Shown here: one piece after another, positions 9,245-18,538 of the stretch
How the letters are laid out: every line of letters begins with the position of its first letter
Numbering within the stretch: the stretch's first letter is position 1
Assembly (NCBI RefSeq): GCF_037126265.1
Contig: NZ_JAYLLN010000016.1
Coordinates: 7,486 to 71,485 of the forward strand
Reading direction: 5' to 3'
Length of the DNA: 64,000 bases
Source: Sphingobacterium tenebrionis
GTDB taxonomy: Bacteria; Bacteroidota; Bacteroidia; Sphingobacteriales; Sphingobacteriaceae
The notes under the pieces: generated by a model
Seen by the model: the letters and a program-made list of their open reading frames with translations, nothing else
What the model was told of the DNA's origin: nothing
The model's database searches: none
Program-made: the position numbers and the translations under genes

Positions 9245-9277
9245 AACATCGCCTACATTTAGGCGATGTTTTTTTTA
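9245..9277. terminator. Bidirectional rho-independent terminator
   Basis: Perfect 10-bp stem AACATCGCCT / AGGCGATGTT with loop ACATTT, a T run on the right and an A run on the left. It lies between the convergent FadB-like gene and prpD and can serve both strands. Confidence 0.9.
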
Positions 9278-9286
9278 TGTGGTTAC

Positions 9287-10735
9287 TTATACCATCATAT
9301 CTACCAGGTCATTGACCGATAATTTGATGAAGTCTTCGTATTCCAAGGTATGTTGCAATACTATTTTCTGTTGTTTTTCGGCAAATACACGAGCAAGATT
9401 GATCTTATATTTTTCGATCAGTTTCGGGATACCTTCGGATCTGCGGCGTTTATGTCCAATCGGATATTCTACGACCACTTCTTCCAGGATGGTTCCATCG
9501 TTCAGCTCCAGTGTCAGCGCATTGGCGATCGAACGTTTCTCCGGATCATGGTAATCCACGGTGAACTGTGGATCTTCAATACAAGTGATTTTTTCCCTTA
9601 ATGCATCGATTCGCTCATCTTTGGCGATATTATCTTCATAATCTGCTGCGGTCAAGCGTCCGAAGATCAATGGAACGGCCACCATGTATTGGATGGCATG
9701 GTCACGGTCTGCAGGGTTATGTAAAGGACCTTTTTTATCGATAATGCGGATGGCCGCTTCATGGGTTCTGATTTTAACGGATTTGATATCCTCCGAAGTT
9801 TTTCCCAATTCTTTTAATTTTCCATGTAAGGTCATGGCTGCTTCCACCGCAGTCTGCGAGTGGAATTCTGCTGGGAAGGAAATCTTGAACAACACATTCT
9901 CCATGACGTAGCTTCCATAAGGGCGTTGGAACTTGAATTCCCGACCTTTAAAGGATACATCATAGAATCCCCAAACCGGAGCAGTAAGTACCGATGGATA
10001 GCCCATTTCACCTTTTTGTGCTATCAACGCCAAACGTACAGCTCTGGAGGTGGCATCACCTGCTGCCCAGGATTTACGGCTACCGGTATTCGGAGCGTGT
10101 CGGTAGGTACGCAAGGATTGCCCATCTACAAAGGCTAAAGATAGCGCATTGACCAACTCATCGCGGTTCAAGCCCAAAAGTTTACCGACAACAGCGGTAG
10201 ATGCTATCTTAACCAGGATCACGTGGTCTAAACCCACTTTATTGAAAGAGTTTTCCAAAGCCAGCACACCCTGCACTTCATGAGCCTTTACCATGGCTTC
10301 CAGCACGGTCTCCATCTTCAAGGGCTCTTTTCCTTTCTCCAGGTTGTTTCTACTGATCCAGTCGGCAACGGCCAATATACCACCAAGGTTATCGGATGGA
10401 TGACCCCATTCAGCGGCCAACCAAGTGTCGTTGAAATCCAACCAACGAACCATAGCGCCAATGTTGAAGGCTGCTTGGATGGGATCTAACTGATAGGGGG
10501 TACCAGGCACCTTGGCACCATTCGGAACAATCGTTCCAGGAACGATTGGGCCAAGCATTTTCGTGCAAGCCGGATAGGTCAAGGCTTCAAATCCACAGCC
10601 TATCGTATCCAAAAAACAATAATGGGCGGTTTCCTTCGCTAACTGACTATCAATTTTATAGTCTAGAATATAATCTGCAATATCCAGTAATACTTGATCT
10701 GGATTGGGTCTGTTGTTGGAAATATGTGATGACAT
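9287..10735 (-). CDS. prpD: 2-methylcitrate dehydratase, MmgE/PrpD family
   Basis: A 482-residue protein of normal PrpD length. It converts 2-methylcitrate to 2-methyl-cis-aconitate in propionyl-CoA breakdown. Hallmarks are FLDTIGCGFEA near the start, VRWLDFNDTWLAAEWGHPSDNLGGILAVADW (conserved DFND/GHPSD region), AFVDGQSLRTYRHAPNTGSRKSWAAGDATSRAVRLA, and VKIRTHEAAIRII. It is the last gene of prpB-prpC-prpD, 23 bp after prpC. The iron-sulphur alternative AcnD is excluded because no aconitase cysteines are present. Confidence 0.92.
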   Translation of the reverse strand: MSSHISNNRPNPDQVLLDIADYILDYKIDSQLAKETAHYCFLDTIGCGFEALTYPACTKMLGPIVPGTIVPNGAKVPGTPYQLDPIQAAFNIGAMVRWLDFNDTWLAAEWGHPSDNLGGILAVADWISRNNLEKGKEPLKMETVLEAMVKAHEVQGVLALENSFNKVGLDHVILVKIASTAVVGKLLGLNRDELVNALSLAFVDGQSLRTYRHAPNTGSRKSWAAGDATSRAVRLALIAQKGEMGYPSVLTAPVWGFYDVSFKGREFKFQRPYGSYVMENVLFKISFPAEFHSQTAVEAAMTLHGKLKELGKTSEDIKSVKIRTHEAAIRIIDKKGPLHNPADRDHAIQYMVAVPLIFGRLTAADYEDNIAKDERIDALREKITCIEDPQFTVDYHDPEKRSIANALTLELNDGTILEEVVVEYPIGHKRRRSEGIPKLIEKYKINLARVFAEKQQKIVLQHTLEYEDFIKLSVNDLVDMMV

Positions 10736-10758
10736 TTCTGATTGTTATGTACTTATTT

Positions 10759-11910
10759 TTATCTGTCTTTTAATGGAATGAATTTCTGGTTTTCAGGGCC
10801 CGTATAGTTGGCGCTAGGGCGGATGATCTTGCCATCTTCACGCTGTTCGATGATGTGTGCCCCCCAGCCGGAGATTCTCGACATCACGAACAATGGGGTG
10901 AACATATCGGTTGGGATTCCCATCAGGTGATAGGCCACCGCAGAGAACCAGTCCAGATTAGGGAACATTTTCTTTTCGTCCCACATCAGGGTTTCCAAGC
11001 GTTCGGCGATATCGAATAATTTCATATCCCCCAATTCCTCTGAAAGTTCCTTGGCGATTCTTTTGATGACCTGATTGCGGGGGTCTGAAATGGTATAGAC
11101 CGGATGTCCAAAGCCGATGATGACCTCCTTTTTGGACAATCGCTCACGGATATCCTTTTCCGCATCGTCTGCATCCTTATACCTGCTTTGGATCTCGAAT
11201 GCTACCTCATTGGCACCTCCATGTTTTGGTCCACGTAGCGCTCCGATCGCTCCGGCGATACTTGCATACACATCGGAACCGGTTCCAGCAATTACGCGTG
11301 CCGTAAAGGTGGAAGCATTGAATTCATGTTCGGCATAGAGGTTCAAGGAAGTCTGCATGGCCCGTACCCAAGCTTCAGAAGGTTTCTTTCCATGCAAGAG
11401 ATGGAGAAAATGACCTCCTAAGGTCGTATCGTCGGTTTCTACTTCAATTTCTTTTTGGTGATGGCTGTAATGGTACCAGTATAATAGGGCAGAACCCATG
11501 CTGGCCATAAGACGATCGATGATCTCGCGGGTCTTTGATGGCTCATGTTCCAAAGGTTCCGGTTCCAATGTGCCGAACATGGACACGGAAGTTCGCAGCA
11601 CGTCCATTGGATGAGCAGATGCAGGGATCAATTTTAAAACTTCTTTCAGTTTTTGAGGCAGGCCCCTTTGCTGAACAAGTTTATGCTCGTAGTTCTCCAA
11701 TTCTTTTGCATTGGGCAATTTGCCATGGATCAGTAGATAGGCCACTTCTTCAAAACTGGCTTGATCGGCTAGGTCCAATATATCATAACCGCGGTAGTGG
11801 AGGTCGTTTCCACTTCTTCCTACCGTACAAAGGCTGGTGTTTCCTGCAGGAACCCCGGATAGGGCAACGCTTTTTTTCGGTTTAAAACCTGATTCATTCG
11901 TTTCTTTCAT
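10759..11910 (-). CDS. prpC: 2-methylcitrate synthase, citrate-synthase family
   Basis: A 383-residue citrate-synthase-family enzyme that condenses propionyl-CoA with oxaloacetate. Family motifs are the opening LSGVPAGNTSLCTVGRSGNDLHYRGYDILDLA, HEFNASTFTARVIAGTGSDVYASIAGAIGALRGPKHGGAN (catalytic His), IGFGHPVYTISDPR (second catalytic His), and LDWFSAVAYHLMGIPTDMFTPLFVMSRISGWGAHIIEQ (catalytic Asp replaced by the usual T/D context). The short length and the location between prpB and prpD favour methylcitrate synthase over the housekeeping citrate synthase. One base separates it from prpB. Confidence 0.92.
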   Translation of the reverse strand: MKETNESGFKPKKSVALSGVPAGNTSLCTVGRSGNDLHYRGYDILDLADQASFEEVAYLLIHGKLPNAKELENYEHKLVQQRGLPQKLKEVLKLIPASAHPMDVLRTSVSMFGTLEPEPLEHEPSKTREIIDRLMASMGSALLYWYHYSHHQKEIEVETDDTTLGGHFLHLLHGKKPSEAWVRAMQTSLNLYAEHEFNASTFTARVIAGTGSDVYASIAGAIGALRGPKHGGANEVAFEIQSRYKDADDAEKDIRERLSKKEVIIGFGHPVYTISDPRNQVIKRIAKELSEELGDMKLFDIAERLETLMWDEKKMFPNLDWFSAVAYHLMGIPTDMFTPLFVMSRISGWGAHIIEQREDGKIIRPSANYTGPENQKFIPLKDR

Positions 11911-11911
11911 A

Positions 11912-12790
11912 TCATTTCTTGTTAAACAATTGGTCTAAACGATTCTCATAATTATAATAGTCAATACTTTGATAAAGTTCTTCACGGGTCTGCATGGTTT
12001 CCAGAACAGCTTGCTGGCTACCATCATTCCGGATATGTTGGTACACATTCAAGGCAGCCTTATTGGCTGCGCGGAAAGCTGAAAGTGGGTAGAGTACCAT
12101 GGAAACCTTAGCGCCTTTAAGTTCCTCCACGGTGAACAAAGGCGTTTGCCCAAATTCGGTGATGTTGGCTAATATGGGAAGTTGGGTAGCCTCCTGAAAG
12201 CGGGTATAATCTTCCAGGGAGCGGACAGCTTCTGCAAAGATGAAATCCGCACCAGCCTCTGCATAGGCTTTGGCTCGTGATAAGGCATTTTCAATGCCTT
12301 CGGAAGCAATGGCATCGGTTCGGGCACCGATCACAAAATCAGCATCTCTACGAGCATCTACCGCTGCGCGGATGCGGTCTACCATTTCGTCCAAACTGAC
12401 CAATTCCTTGCCGGGACGATGCCCACAACGTTTAGCGCCTACTTGGTCTTCCATGTGTATACCGGCAGCACCAGCTTTTTCGAGAGATTGGATGGTACGA
12501 GCGATATTGAAAGCGGATGGTCCAAAACCGGTGTCGATATCTACCAATAAGGGAGTTTTACAGACATTGGTGATACGTTCTACATCGATTAGCACATCTT
12601 GTAGAGTGGTAATTCCAAGGTCTGGGATGCCCAGTGAACCTGCAGCTACGCCACCTCCAGAAAGGTAAATGGCTTTGAATCCTGATTGTTCTGCTAATAG
12701 TGCATGGTTGGCGTTGATGGTTCCTACGATTTGTAGGGGTGATTCGGCTTGAAGAGCTTCTCTAAATTTTTTTCCAGCACATTCCTTCAT
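11912..12790 (-). CDS. prpB: Methylisocitrate lyase
   Basis: A 292-residue TIM-barrel enzyme of the isocitrate-lyase / PEP-mutase superfamily, splitting 2-methylisocitrate to pyruvate and succinate. The motif KRCGHRPGK (catalytic Cys) and the metal-site region LLVDIDTGFGPSAFNIARTI and HMEDQVGAKRCGH identify it. First gene of the leftward prpBCD operon; with the convergent acyl-CoA dehydrogenase and FadB-like genes it would clear propionyl-CoA from odd-chain or branched acids. ATG at 12790; its promoter lies to the right in a stretch without genes. Confidence 0.93.
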   Translation of the reverse strand: MKECAGKKFREALQAESPLQIVGTINANHALLAEQSGFKAIYLSGGGVAAGSLGIPDLGITTLQDVLIDVERITNVCKTPLLVDIDTGFGPSAFNIARTIQSLEKAGAAGIHMEDQVGAKRCGHRPGKELVSLDEMVDRIRAAVDARRDADFVIGARTDAIASEGIENALSRAKAYAEAGADFIFAEAVRSLEDYTRFQEATQLPILANITEFGQTPLFTVEELKGAKVSMVLYPLSAFRAANKAALNVYQHIRNDGSQQAVLETMQTREELYQSIDYYNYENRLDQLFNKK

Positions 12791-12917
12791 TCTGATGAGG
12801 GATTTTTTAGTTTATAAATAGGGTTATGGACGCTGGAGCTTCATCTTCTTTTGCTGTCCAGCGACCTTTTTAAAGATAAGAAAATCTGATGGGTTTAGGA
12901 ATTAAAATAGAAAGCTT

Positions 12918-13165
12918 GTCATGCTGAGCGTAGTCGAAGCATCTGTACGGTGGTATGGTGGTATACGAACAGATCCTTCGACTTCGCTCAGGATGACATG
13001 GGGGAAGATTGCTTCGTCGTGCCTCCTCGCAATGACGGTATGGCTTGCCTCCTCGGAAGGACGGGTTTTGCTTCGTTGCTCCAAAGGATGTGCGGTCTTC
13101 TCGCAAAGACGGGATGGCTTGCTTCCTCGCCATGAGAGGTTTTGCTTCGCTCTTAAAGCAGGGTG
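12918..13165. repeat. Dispersed palindromic repeat, copy 1 (with degraded flank)
   Basis: Holds GTCATGCTGAGCG...GTCGAAGCATCTGT and its near-reverse-complement ACAGATCCTTCGACTTCGCTCAGGATGAC, then GAAGATTGCTTCGTCGTGCC...AATGAC. The same order recurs at 18355-18466. This copy has an extra ~8 bp (GTGGTATG) in the centre, and its right flank (13039-13165) carries further degraded pieces of the repeat. The rest of the 540-bp gap between prpB and the SusD terminator shows no gene. Confidence 0.85.
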
Positions 13166-13293
13166 AAAGTAATGTAAAAGTATGTATTTAGTAACCTAAG
13201 TATACTAAAACCCGCTTTAAGGTTGCTTAAACCATGGTTTTACTACGAAAACAAGCTTTTAACATAGGAAAACAACAACATTATCTAATTTAA

Positions 13294-13326
13294 CAAAAAA
13301 AAGCCGTATCAACATCGATACGGCTT
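13294..13326 (-). terminator. Rho-independent terminator of the SusC/SusD operon
   Basis: Perfect 8-bp stem GCCGTATC / GATACGGC with a six-base loop; on the minus strand it is followed by a run of nine T. It lies just after the susD-like stop. Confidence 0.9.
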
Positions 13327-13333
13327 CTTAATA

Positions 13334-14929
13334 TTAATAACCTGGATTCTGAATCAATCCTGGTTCTACGCGTAAGCTGTTCTCATGGAACGGCCACACA
13401 TAATTATGTTGTTGGAACGTTCGATCTTCAATCTTTAAAGTTTCCACTTTTCCATTTACCAAACGGGTGTGTCCTAATGCGGGTTGGTTCAACACCTGTT
13501 CCGCAATTCGCCAACGGATGATATCGTCATATCGGATACCTTCTCCAGCTAATTCCGTTCTGCGTTCGTTACGGATCAAGTTTACCCATTCCTCTTGGGT
13601 TTTGCTGCCCAATTTCACGTCTGCCACGGTCATATCCAATCCAGCACGTTTTCTCAACTGGTTGATGCAATCTTTCGCCAGGTCATCCACTTGTCCCAAC
13701 ATGATCTGTGCTTCGGCATAGGTCAATAAAACCTCCGCATACCTTAACAATGGGAAATGCATGTTACCACCAGATTTGAAAGCATCGGTTTCATCGACAA
13801 ACTTCTTGAACCAATAGCCAGATTTACTGGAACGTTGGTTCTCAAAATAGAATAAGCTAGCCGTATTGTAAATATCGATCTTATCGCCGTAAAACGTATC
13901 TCCTTGGCCAAAAATACTGGCTTTTAAACGTGGGTCACGATTTAATTTCGGATCCAGTTCATATTCCTGTTTCGTGTGCAATGGACAATTGTCGATCGGT
14001 CTACCTTGTAGGGTCCAATACGAATCCACCAAAGATTTGGTCGGAACAGAATAGGATTGTCCATTACCCGTACGGTATTGTGGTGCCAGGTCGCGGAAAG
14101 AGTTGGTCGCCGTATTATTATGACTTTCCATATCGAATTTCATGATGAACTCCTTGTTGGTCTTATCCGCTTTGTAATTGAACAGATCGGCATAGTTCGC
14201 ATGCAACTGATATTTTCCACTTTCGATGATCTCTTTGGCCAATTTGGCTGCCAGTTCGTATTTGCCGTTATACAACGCATAACGCATGGTCAATGCCTTG
14301 AACGAATACTTATTGAACATATAAGCATCTGAAGTATACTCATTTTCCGGTAGGCGGGAAGCAATTTCTTCCGCTAAAGGAAATAGGGTTTCCAAAATTT
14401 CTTCCTTGCTTTTTGCAGGCTGAAGGGCGGTTTCCATGTTGGCCGGCTCCAAGTGGAAAGGTACATTTGCCCAACGGCTGGTCAATTTGAAATAATGCCA
14501 AACACGCAGCGCTTCCAAGATACTCTTGAATTTAGTACGAACGGCTTCATCCTCCACATAAGGAACATCCACATTCGCAATAAAGGTATTCAGACGGCCC
14601 AAATGTTTCATCTGCAATTCATAGTAATATAAGAATGCAGTGGTATTGGCGTTGATATTACCATTGGCGATACGTTGGTGATGGTCATTTTCGATGCGGC
14701 TATAGGCATTGTCCGATTTAGAATCTTCCAAATAGAACAATAATCCGCGAGCACCCACCGAAGTGAACACATCCACATAACTACTGTACACCACACGGCG
14801 AAGGTCTTCCTCGGTATTGAAGAACTCAGTAAAGGAAGTTGCCGTAGGATCTGTTTTATCTAAGAATTTTTCACAACTGGCCAAAGACATACTTGCCAAT
14901 AGACCAAAATATATGATTGATTTTCTCAT
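13334..14929 (-). CDS. SusD/RagB-family nutrient-binding outer-membrane lipoprotein
   Basis: A 531-residue protein with a lipoprotein signal (hydrophobic segment then SLASC, lipidated Cys about residue 19). N-terminal LDKTDPTATSFTEFFNTEEDLRRVVYSSY is the SusD/RagB start; TPR-like helices and the C-terminal FPLLRYAEVLLTYAEAQIML, RKRAGL and WVNLIRNERRTELAGEGIRYDDIIRW segments complete the family pattern. It sits on the cell surface as a lid over the SusC pore encoded 20 bp upstream. No glycosidase, sulfatase or protease specific to a polymer is next to the pair, so the ligand (glycan, peptide or cofactor) is open. Confidence 0.93.
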   Translation of the reverse strand: MRKSIIYFGLLASMSLASCEKFLDKTDPTATSFTEFFNTEEDLRRVVYSSYVDVFTSVGARGLLFYLEDSKSDNAYSRIENDHHQRIANGNINANTTAFLYYYELQMKHLGRLNTFIANVDVPYVEDEAVRTKFKSILEALRVWHYFKLTSRWANVPFHLEPANMETALQPAKSKEEILETLFPLAEEIASRLPENEYTSDAYMFNKYSFKALTMRYALYNGKYELAAKLAKEIIESGKYQLHANYADLFNYKADKTNKEFIMKFDMESHNNTATNSFRDLAPQYRTGNGQSYSVPTKSLVDSYWTLQGRPIDNCPLHTKQEYELDPKLNRDPRLKASIFGQGDTFYGDKIDIYNTASLFYFENQRSSKSGYWFKKFVDETDAFKSGGNMHFPLLRYAEVLLTYAEAQIMLGQVDDLAKDCINQLRKRAGLDMTVADVKLGSKTQEEWVNLIRNERRTELAGEGIRYDDIIRWRIAEQVLNQPALGHTRLVNGKVETLKIEDRTFQQHNYVWPFHENSLRVEPGLIQNPGY

Positions 14930-14949
14930 TTTCTTTCTCTGTTTATTGA

Positions 14950-17862
14950 TTAAAAGATAGTGGCTCTGATACCAAAACTATAGGTAGCCATGCGTGGGTA
15001 GTTACCATTTCCACCGTTACGTTCTGGCTCTAATCCCTCGTATTTGGTGAAGGTAAAGGCATCCTGTGCATTCACATACACGCGTACATTTTGGAAAGCT
15101 TTGCCCCATTTCGGGAAAGTATAACCCAATTGAAGCATCTTGATGCGGAAGTACGACGCGTCGCTCAACCATACATCACTAAGGAAAGTGTTGGTGCTTG
15201 CGCCGGTCCAAACCCTTGGAAAACGGGAGTTCGGATTTTCTGGTGTCCATCTGTTGTCTGCATATTCTTGGCGCGGTGCACCTAATGCATTCGATGCATT
15301 ATCTACGTAGATCGGATAGCCTTCCTGTCCGCCAATGCGGGATGTACGGCGTCCAACACCTTGACCCAAGGCTGCAAAGTCCCAACCTTTGTATTTCAGG
15401 TTTAGGTTGACTGAATAATTCAAATGTGGGAATGGATCACCTAGTTCCACACGGTCATCATCATTGATAATGCCATCTCCATTCTGATCTCTATAACGGA
15501 TGTCTCCAGGAATGGTATTCGGTAATTTTGCTGTTGTCGCATCAATTTCCGCCTCGTTCTGGAAATATCCATCGGTTTCATAGCCATAATAGTTATCAAT
15601 GGCAATGCCGTTGTACCAGATTTTATCGTTGGTGTTTTTGAAGATTAAGGTGTCAGTTTTATTGTAACCAGCCTTTTCAACTTTGTTGCTGTTGTCGAAG
15701 AACATACCACCAATGGTATATTTCAAATCCCCGATATTATCTGACCAATTTGCCGAGATTTCATATCCTTTATTTCTAACCTCACCAATGTTTACCGCCG
15801 AAGTTAAGGTGTTCGATCCGGTTAGTGGAGGTACTGGGAAGTCGGAATAGATCAGGTCGTACGAGAATTTGTCGTATACATCCGCTGTAATATTCAAGCG
15901 GTTGTCCAATAAAGTCAGGTCTGCACCTACGTTCCATTGTTTTTGTTTTTCCCAAGAGAATAATGGATTTGGCACACGCATGGTCCATCCCCAGGTATTC
16001 ACTACTTCCTGCCACAGGTATGGATCCACATTCTCATTACCGATCAAACCGTATGATGCACGGATCTTGAAGTTGGTCAAGGTTTTGCTGTCGCGAAGGC
16101 TGCTCATGAAGCTTTCGTTATGCAGGTTCCAAGCTAGGGCAGCAGAAGGGAAGAAGCCCCATTTCTGTCCTGGCGCAAATTTACTACTACCGTCTGAACG
16201 TGCGGTTAATTCCAGCAAATAACGTTCATCGAAGGAATAGTTCAACTTTCCGAAGAAAGATGCCTTATTGATCTCGCGGTAATCGGTGTAGGTGAAGTTC
16301 ATCATCTCTGAACCAGCTGTCAGGTACAGTTTATCCTTGTTTCCACGAAGATCTTTGGTATAGTTTACCAATGCTCTAGCCGTGATTTGGGATTGGCTGA
16401 CACCTTGATCGGCAGTCACCGAATTCGCCCAGATGGTAGCCGGTTTTCCGGTGGCATCATAGAATTTAAAGGTCTCACGAACAGATTTGTTCGCCGATTT
16501 ATTGATCATATACGAAATATTACCCTCAATGTTCAAGTTCGGATTGATGTAATATTTTGGTCTTAGGTTGATCGTACTCCGGTCGTGCATGTAGTTTTTG
16601 ATACCACCATGGTTGATGGAAGCAACCGGGTTCAGGTTGTTGTGCAACATGTAGTGATTCGGAAGGTCTGTCCCTTCAAAAAATACTTGTTGCGTAGGGT
16701 TCATTCGCCAAGCGATCTGGTATAGGCCATGGCCATCATCATTGGCCATCAAACGATCTACCTGTAAACGGTGGGCATAGAAATCGGCAAGAAGCACGAA
16801 TTTGTCTGCAATATTGACGTTGGTATTGAAGCGTGCGGAGAATTTTTGTGTTCCTTCAATGTTGTTCAATCCATTTTCCTGGATATGGCCAAGCATTAGG
16901 TTAAATGTTCCTACACCACCACCACCGGAAATATTAGCCGATTGGTTATGGGCATAGGCGCGACTTTGCATCACTTCGTCCAACCAATTTACACTTTTAG
17001 TCTCGCCGCTTTCCGCTTTTTGGATATCCTCTGCGGTGTATAGCGTGGTTTGTCCTTGAAGGGATCTGGCTTCATTGTTCAGACGCATGTAATCTGCGGC
17101 ATTCACAAAGGTAGGTAGGTCGATTGGGTTGTCGATCGATCCCCAAGCATTCAGGTCCACCTTGAATTGTCCAGTTGTACCGCGTTCTGTTTCAATGATG
17201 ATTACCCCATTGGCACCTCTAGAACCATACATGGAGGTAGAAGCCGCATCTTTAAGGACGGTTAGACTCTTGATCTGGTTCGGGTCGATGTCGCTTAAGG
17301 ATTGTTCCATTCCATCGACAATGACCAAAGGACTTGCATTCTGCAAGGTACTCACACCGCGGATAGCAATACTTCCTGGGGAGCTTCCTGGAAGGCTGTT
17401 GCCCTGCAACATGGTCACCCCTGGAATGGTTCCGCTGAAAGCTTGTTCCATTTTCATGATCGGACGCGTTTTGGTCTGCGACATGTCCATTTGGGCAACT
17501 GAAGAGGCTAAGTGTTTCTTGTCGACTGTAGAATAACCCACAACTACGACCTCATCGATGCCTAGGTTTTTTTCGGCAAGAATGACATTCATGTTTTTTT
17601 TGTCGCCAATGTTGACCTCTTGGTCGTCATAGCCGACTGCGGAGAAAATCAAGACGGAAGCTGTCGCTGGGACTTGAATTTCGAAGTTTCCGCCTGCATC
17701 GGAAGCAGTACCTAGGTTGGTTCCTTTGACCAAGACACTTGCATTCACCACAGGTCGATTTTGATTGTCTTTAATGGTACCCGTAATGGTCTTATTCCCT
17801 TGGGCATAAGACAACGAGCCGCATAAGACAATGAATAACATCATTGTAAAGATATTTTTCAT
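14950..17862 (-). CDS. SusC/RagA-family TonB-linked outer-membrane transporter
   Basis: A 970-residue protein from ATG 17862, preferred over an ATG 51 bp upstream because it begins directly with the signal peptide (MKNIFTMMLFIVLCG, cleavage after SYAQ). Order: carboxypeptidase-D-like plug extension (TITGTIKDNQNRPVVNASVLVKGT, residues about 24-100), the TonB-box-like region EVVVVGYSTV, the plug with TVLKDAASTSMYGSRGANGVIIIET (SusC signature), then a 22-strand barrel ending in aromatic F (RATIF). Imports the ligand captured by the SusD partner, powered by TonB. No sigma/anti-sigma genes are adjacent. Confidence 0.94.
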   Translation of the reverse strand: MKNIFTMMLFIVLCGSLSYAQGNKTITGTIKDNQNRPVVNASVLVKGTNLGTASDAGGNFEIQVPATASVLIFSAVGYDDQEVNIGDKKNMNVILAEKNLGIDEVVVVGYSTVDKKHLASSVAQMDMSQTKTRPIMKMEQAFSGTIPGVTMLQGNSLPGSSPGSIAIRGVSTLQNASPLVIVDGMEQSLSDIDPNQIKSLTVLKDAASTSMYGSRGANGVIIIETERGTTGQFKVDLNAWGSIDNPIDLPTFVNAADYMRLNNEARSLQGQTTLYTAEDIQKAESGETKSVNWLDEVMQSRAYAHNQSANISGGGGVGTFNLMLGHIQENGLNNIEGTQKFSARFNTNVNIADKFVLLADFYAHRLQVDRLMANDDGHGLYQIAWRMNPTQQVFFEGTDLPNHYMLHNNLNPVASINHGGIKNYMHDRSTINLRPKYYINPNLNIEGNISYMINKSANKSVRETFKFYDATGKPATIWANSVTADQGVSQSQITARALVNYTKDLRGNKDKLYLTAGSEMMNFTYTDYREINKASFFGKLNYSFDERYLLELTARSDGSSKFAPGQKWGFFPSAALAWNLHNESFMSSLRDSKTLTNFKIRASYGLIGNENVDPYLWQEVVNTWGWTMRVPNPLFSWEKQKQWNVGADLTLLDNRLNITADVYDKFSYDLIYSDFPVPPLTGSNTLTSAVNIGEVRNKGYEISANWSDNIGDLKYTIGGMFFDNSNKVEKAGYNKTDTLIFKNTNDKIWYNGIAIDNYYGYETDGYFQNEAEIDATTAKLPNTIPGDIRYRDQNGDGIINDDDRVELGDPFPHLNYSVNLNLKYKGWDFAALGQGVGRRTSRIGGQEGYPIYVDNASNALGAPRQEYADNRWTPENPNSRFPRVWTGASTNTFLSDVWLSDASYFRIKMLQLGYTFPKWGKAFQNVRVYVNAQDAFTFTKYEGLEPERNGGNGNYPRMATYSFGIRATIF

Positions 17863-17967
17863 GATCTGATTTTGGTTATTGATTATATAGATAGTTAAAT
17901 AATTCAATTCCATAGGCTTAATCCGGTAGATGTTGAGGATTTTGCTCGCCGAAAATACAATTAATTA

Positions 17968-18000
17968 GTTTAATAATGTTTAATAAGGTTGAATAATGTT
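17968..18000. promoter_or_regulatory. Tandem 13-bp direct repeat upstream of the susC-like gene
   Basis: GTTTAATAATGTT at 17968-17980 and GTTGAATAATGTT at 17988-18000, one mismatch, with a period of exactly 20 bp (about two helical turns), some 105-140 bp upstream of the susC-like start. The arrangement suits cooperative binding of a regulator on one face of the DNA. The surrounding region 17863-18060 is AT-rich and otherwise empty. Confidence 0.4.
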
Positions 18001-18151
18001 GTTAAATAAAGTTTATAATAGTTTGGGAAAGTATAGATTTTATAGATAAGAAAAGAAATAGTAAGAATAATTAATTTTATGATTAAAAAATGCCGTTTGG
18101 GTTGGTGGGTTTATCTTTAGGGGTAAATTTTGTGTTGGAAATGTTACAATT

Positions 18152-18208
18152 GGGGGGGGAGGAAGGGAAGGGAAGGGAAGGGAAGGGAAGGGAAGGGAAG
18201 GGAAGGGA
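18152..18208. repeat. (GGGAA)n short tandem repeat with leading G8 run; potential G-quadruplex
   Basis: Eight G (18152-18159) then about nine and a half units of GGGAA. The plus strand stays almost pure purine with many further GGG/GGGG runs to about 18340. Ten closely spaced G-triplets satisfy the quadruplex pattern many times, and the polypurine mirror symmetry also allows triplex DNA. It lies about 290-345 bp upstream of the susC-like start and after the M48 gene. Unit-length (5 bp) changes are likely by slippage. Confidence 0.9.
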
Positions 18209-18354
18209 TGAAGGTTGGAGAGAAAAGGTAAGGGGTAAAGATGGGGATGGAAGAGTGGGAAAGGGATGGAATGGAAGGGGAAGCGGATGGTGGTTGAAGT
18301 GGGACGGTAAGGGGCGAGGGAAGCTGGAGAGGGAACGGGATGGGTTGGGGAGTT

Positions 18355-18466
18355 GTCATGCTGAGCGTAGTCGAAGCATCTGTACGGTGGTATACGAACA
18401 GATCCTTCGACTTCGCTCAGGATGACATGGGGGAAGATTGCTTCGTCGTGCCTCCTCGCAATGACG
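18355..18466. repeat. Dispersed palindromic repeat, copy 2
   Basis: Same unit as at 12918: GTCATGCTGAGCG...GTCGAAGCATCTGT, CGGTGGTATACG, ACAGATCCTTCGAC...GGATGAC, then GAAGATTGCTTCGTCGTGCC and CTCGCAATGACG. Nearly identical to copy 1 apart from the ~8-bp insertion there. A short degraded tail continues to 18538. Confidence 0.88.
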
Positions 18467-18538
18467 GGGGGACGTGCTTCCTTGGAAGGACCTCGTACCT
18501 CCATGCAATGACGGGAAGCCTCCATGCAAAGACAGAAA

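Noticed and set aside
12870..13133. Open frames on both strands between prpB and the SusD terminator.
   Set aside because: They read the dispersed repeat; the same peptide pieces recur at 18355.
18040..18525. Long minus-strand frame over the repeat region with Pro/Phe/Leu/Ser runs.
   Set aside because: It is a translation of the (GGGAA)n and dispersed repeats; composition is periodic and unlike protein.
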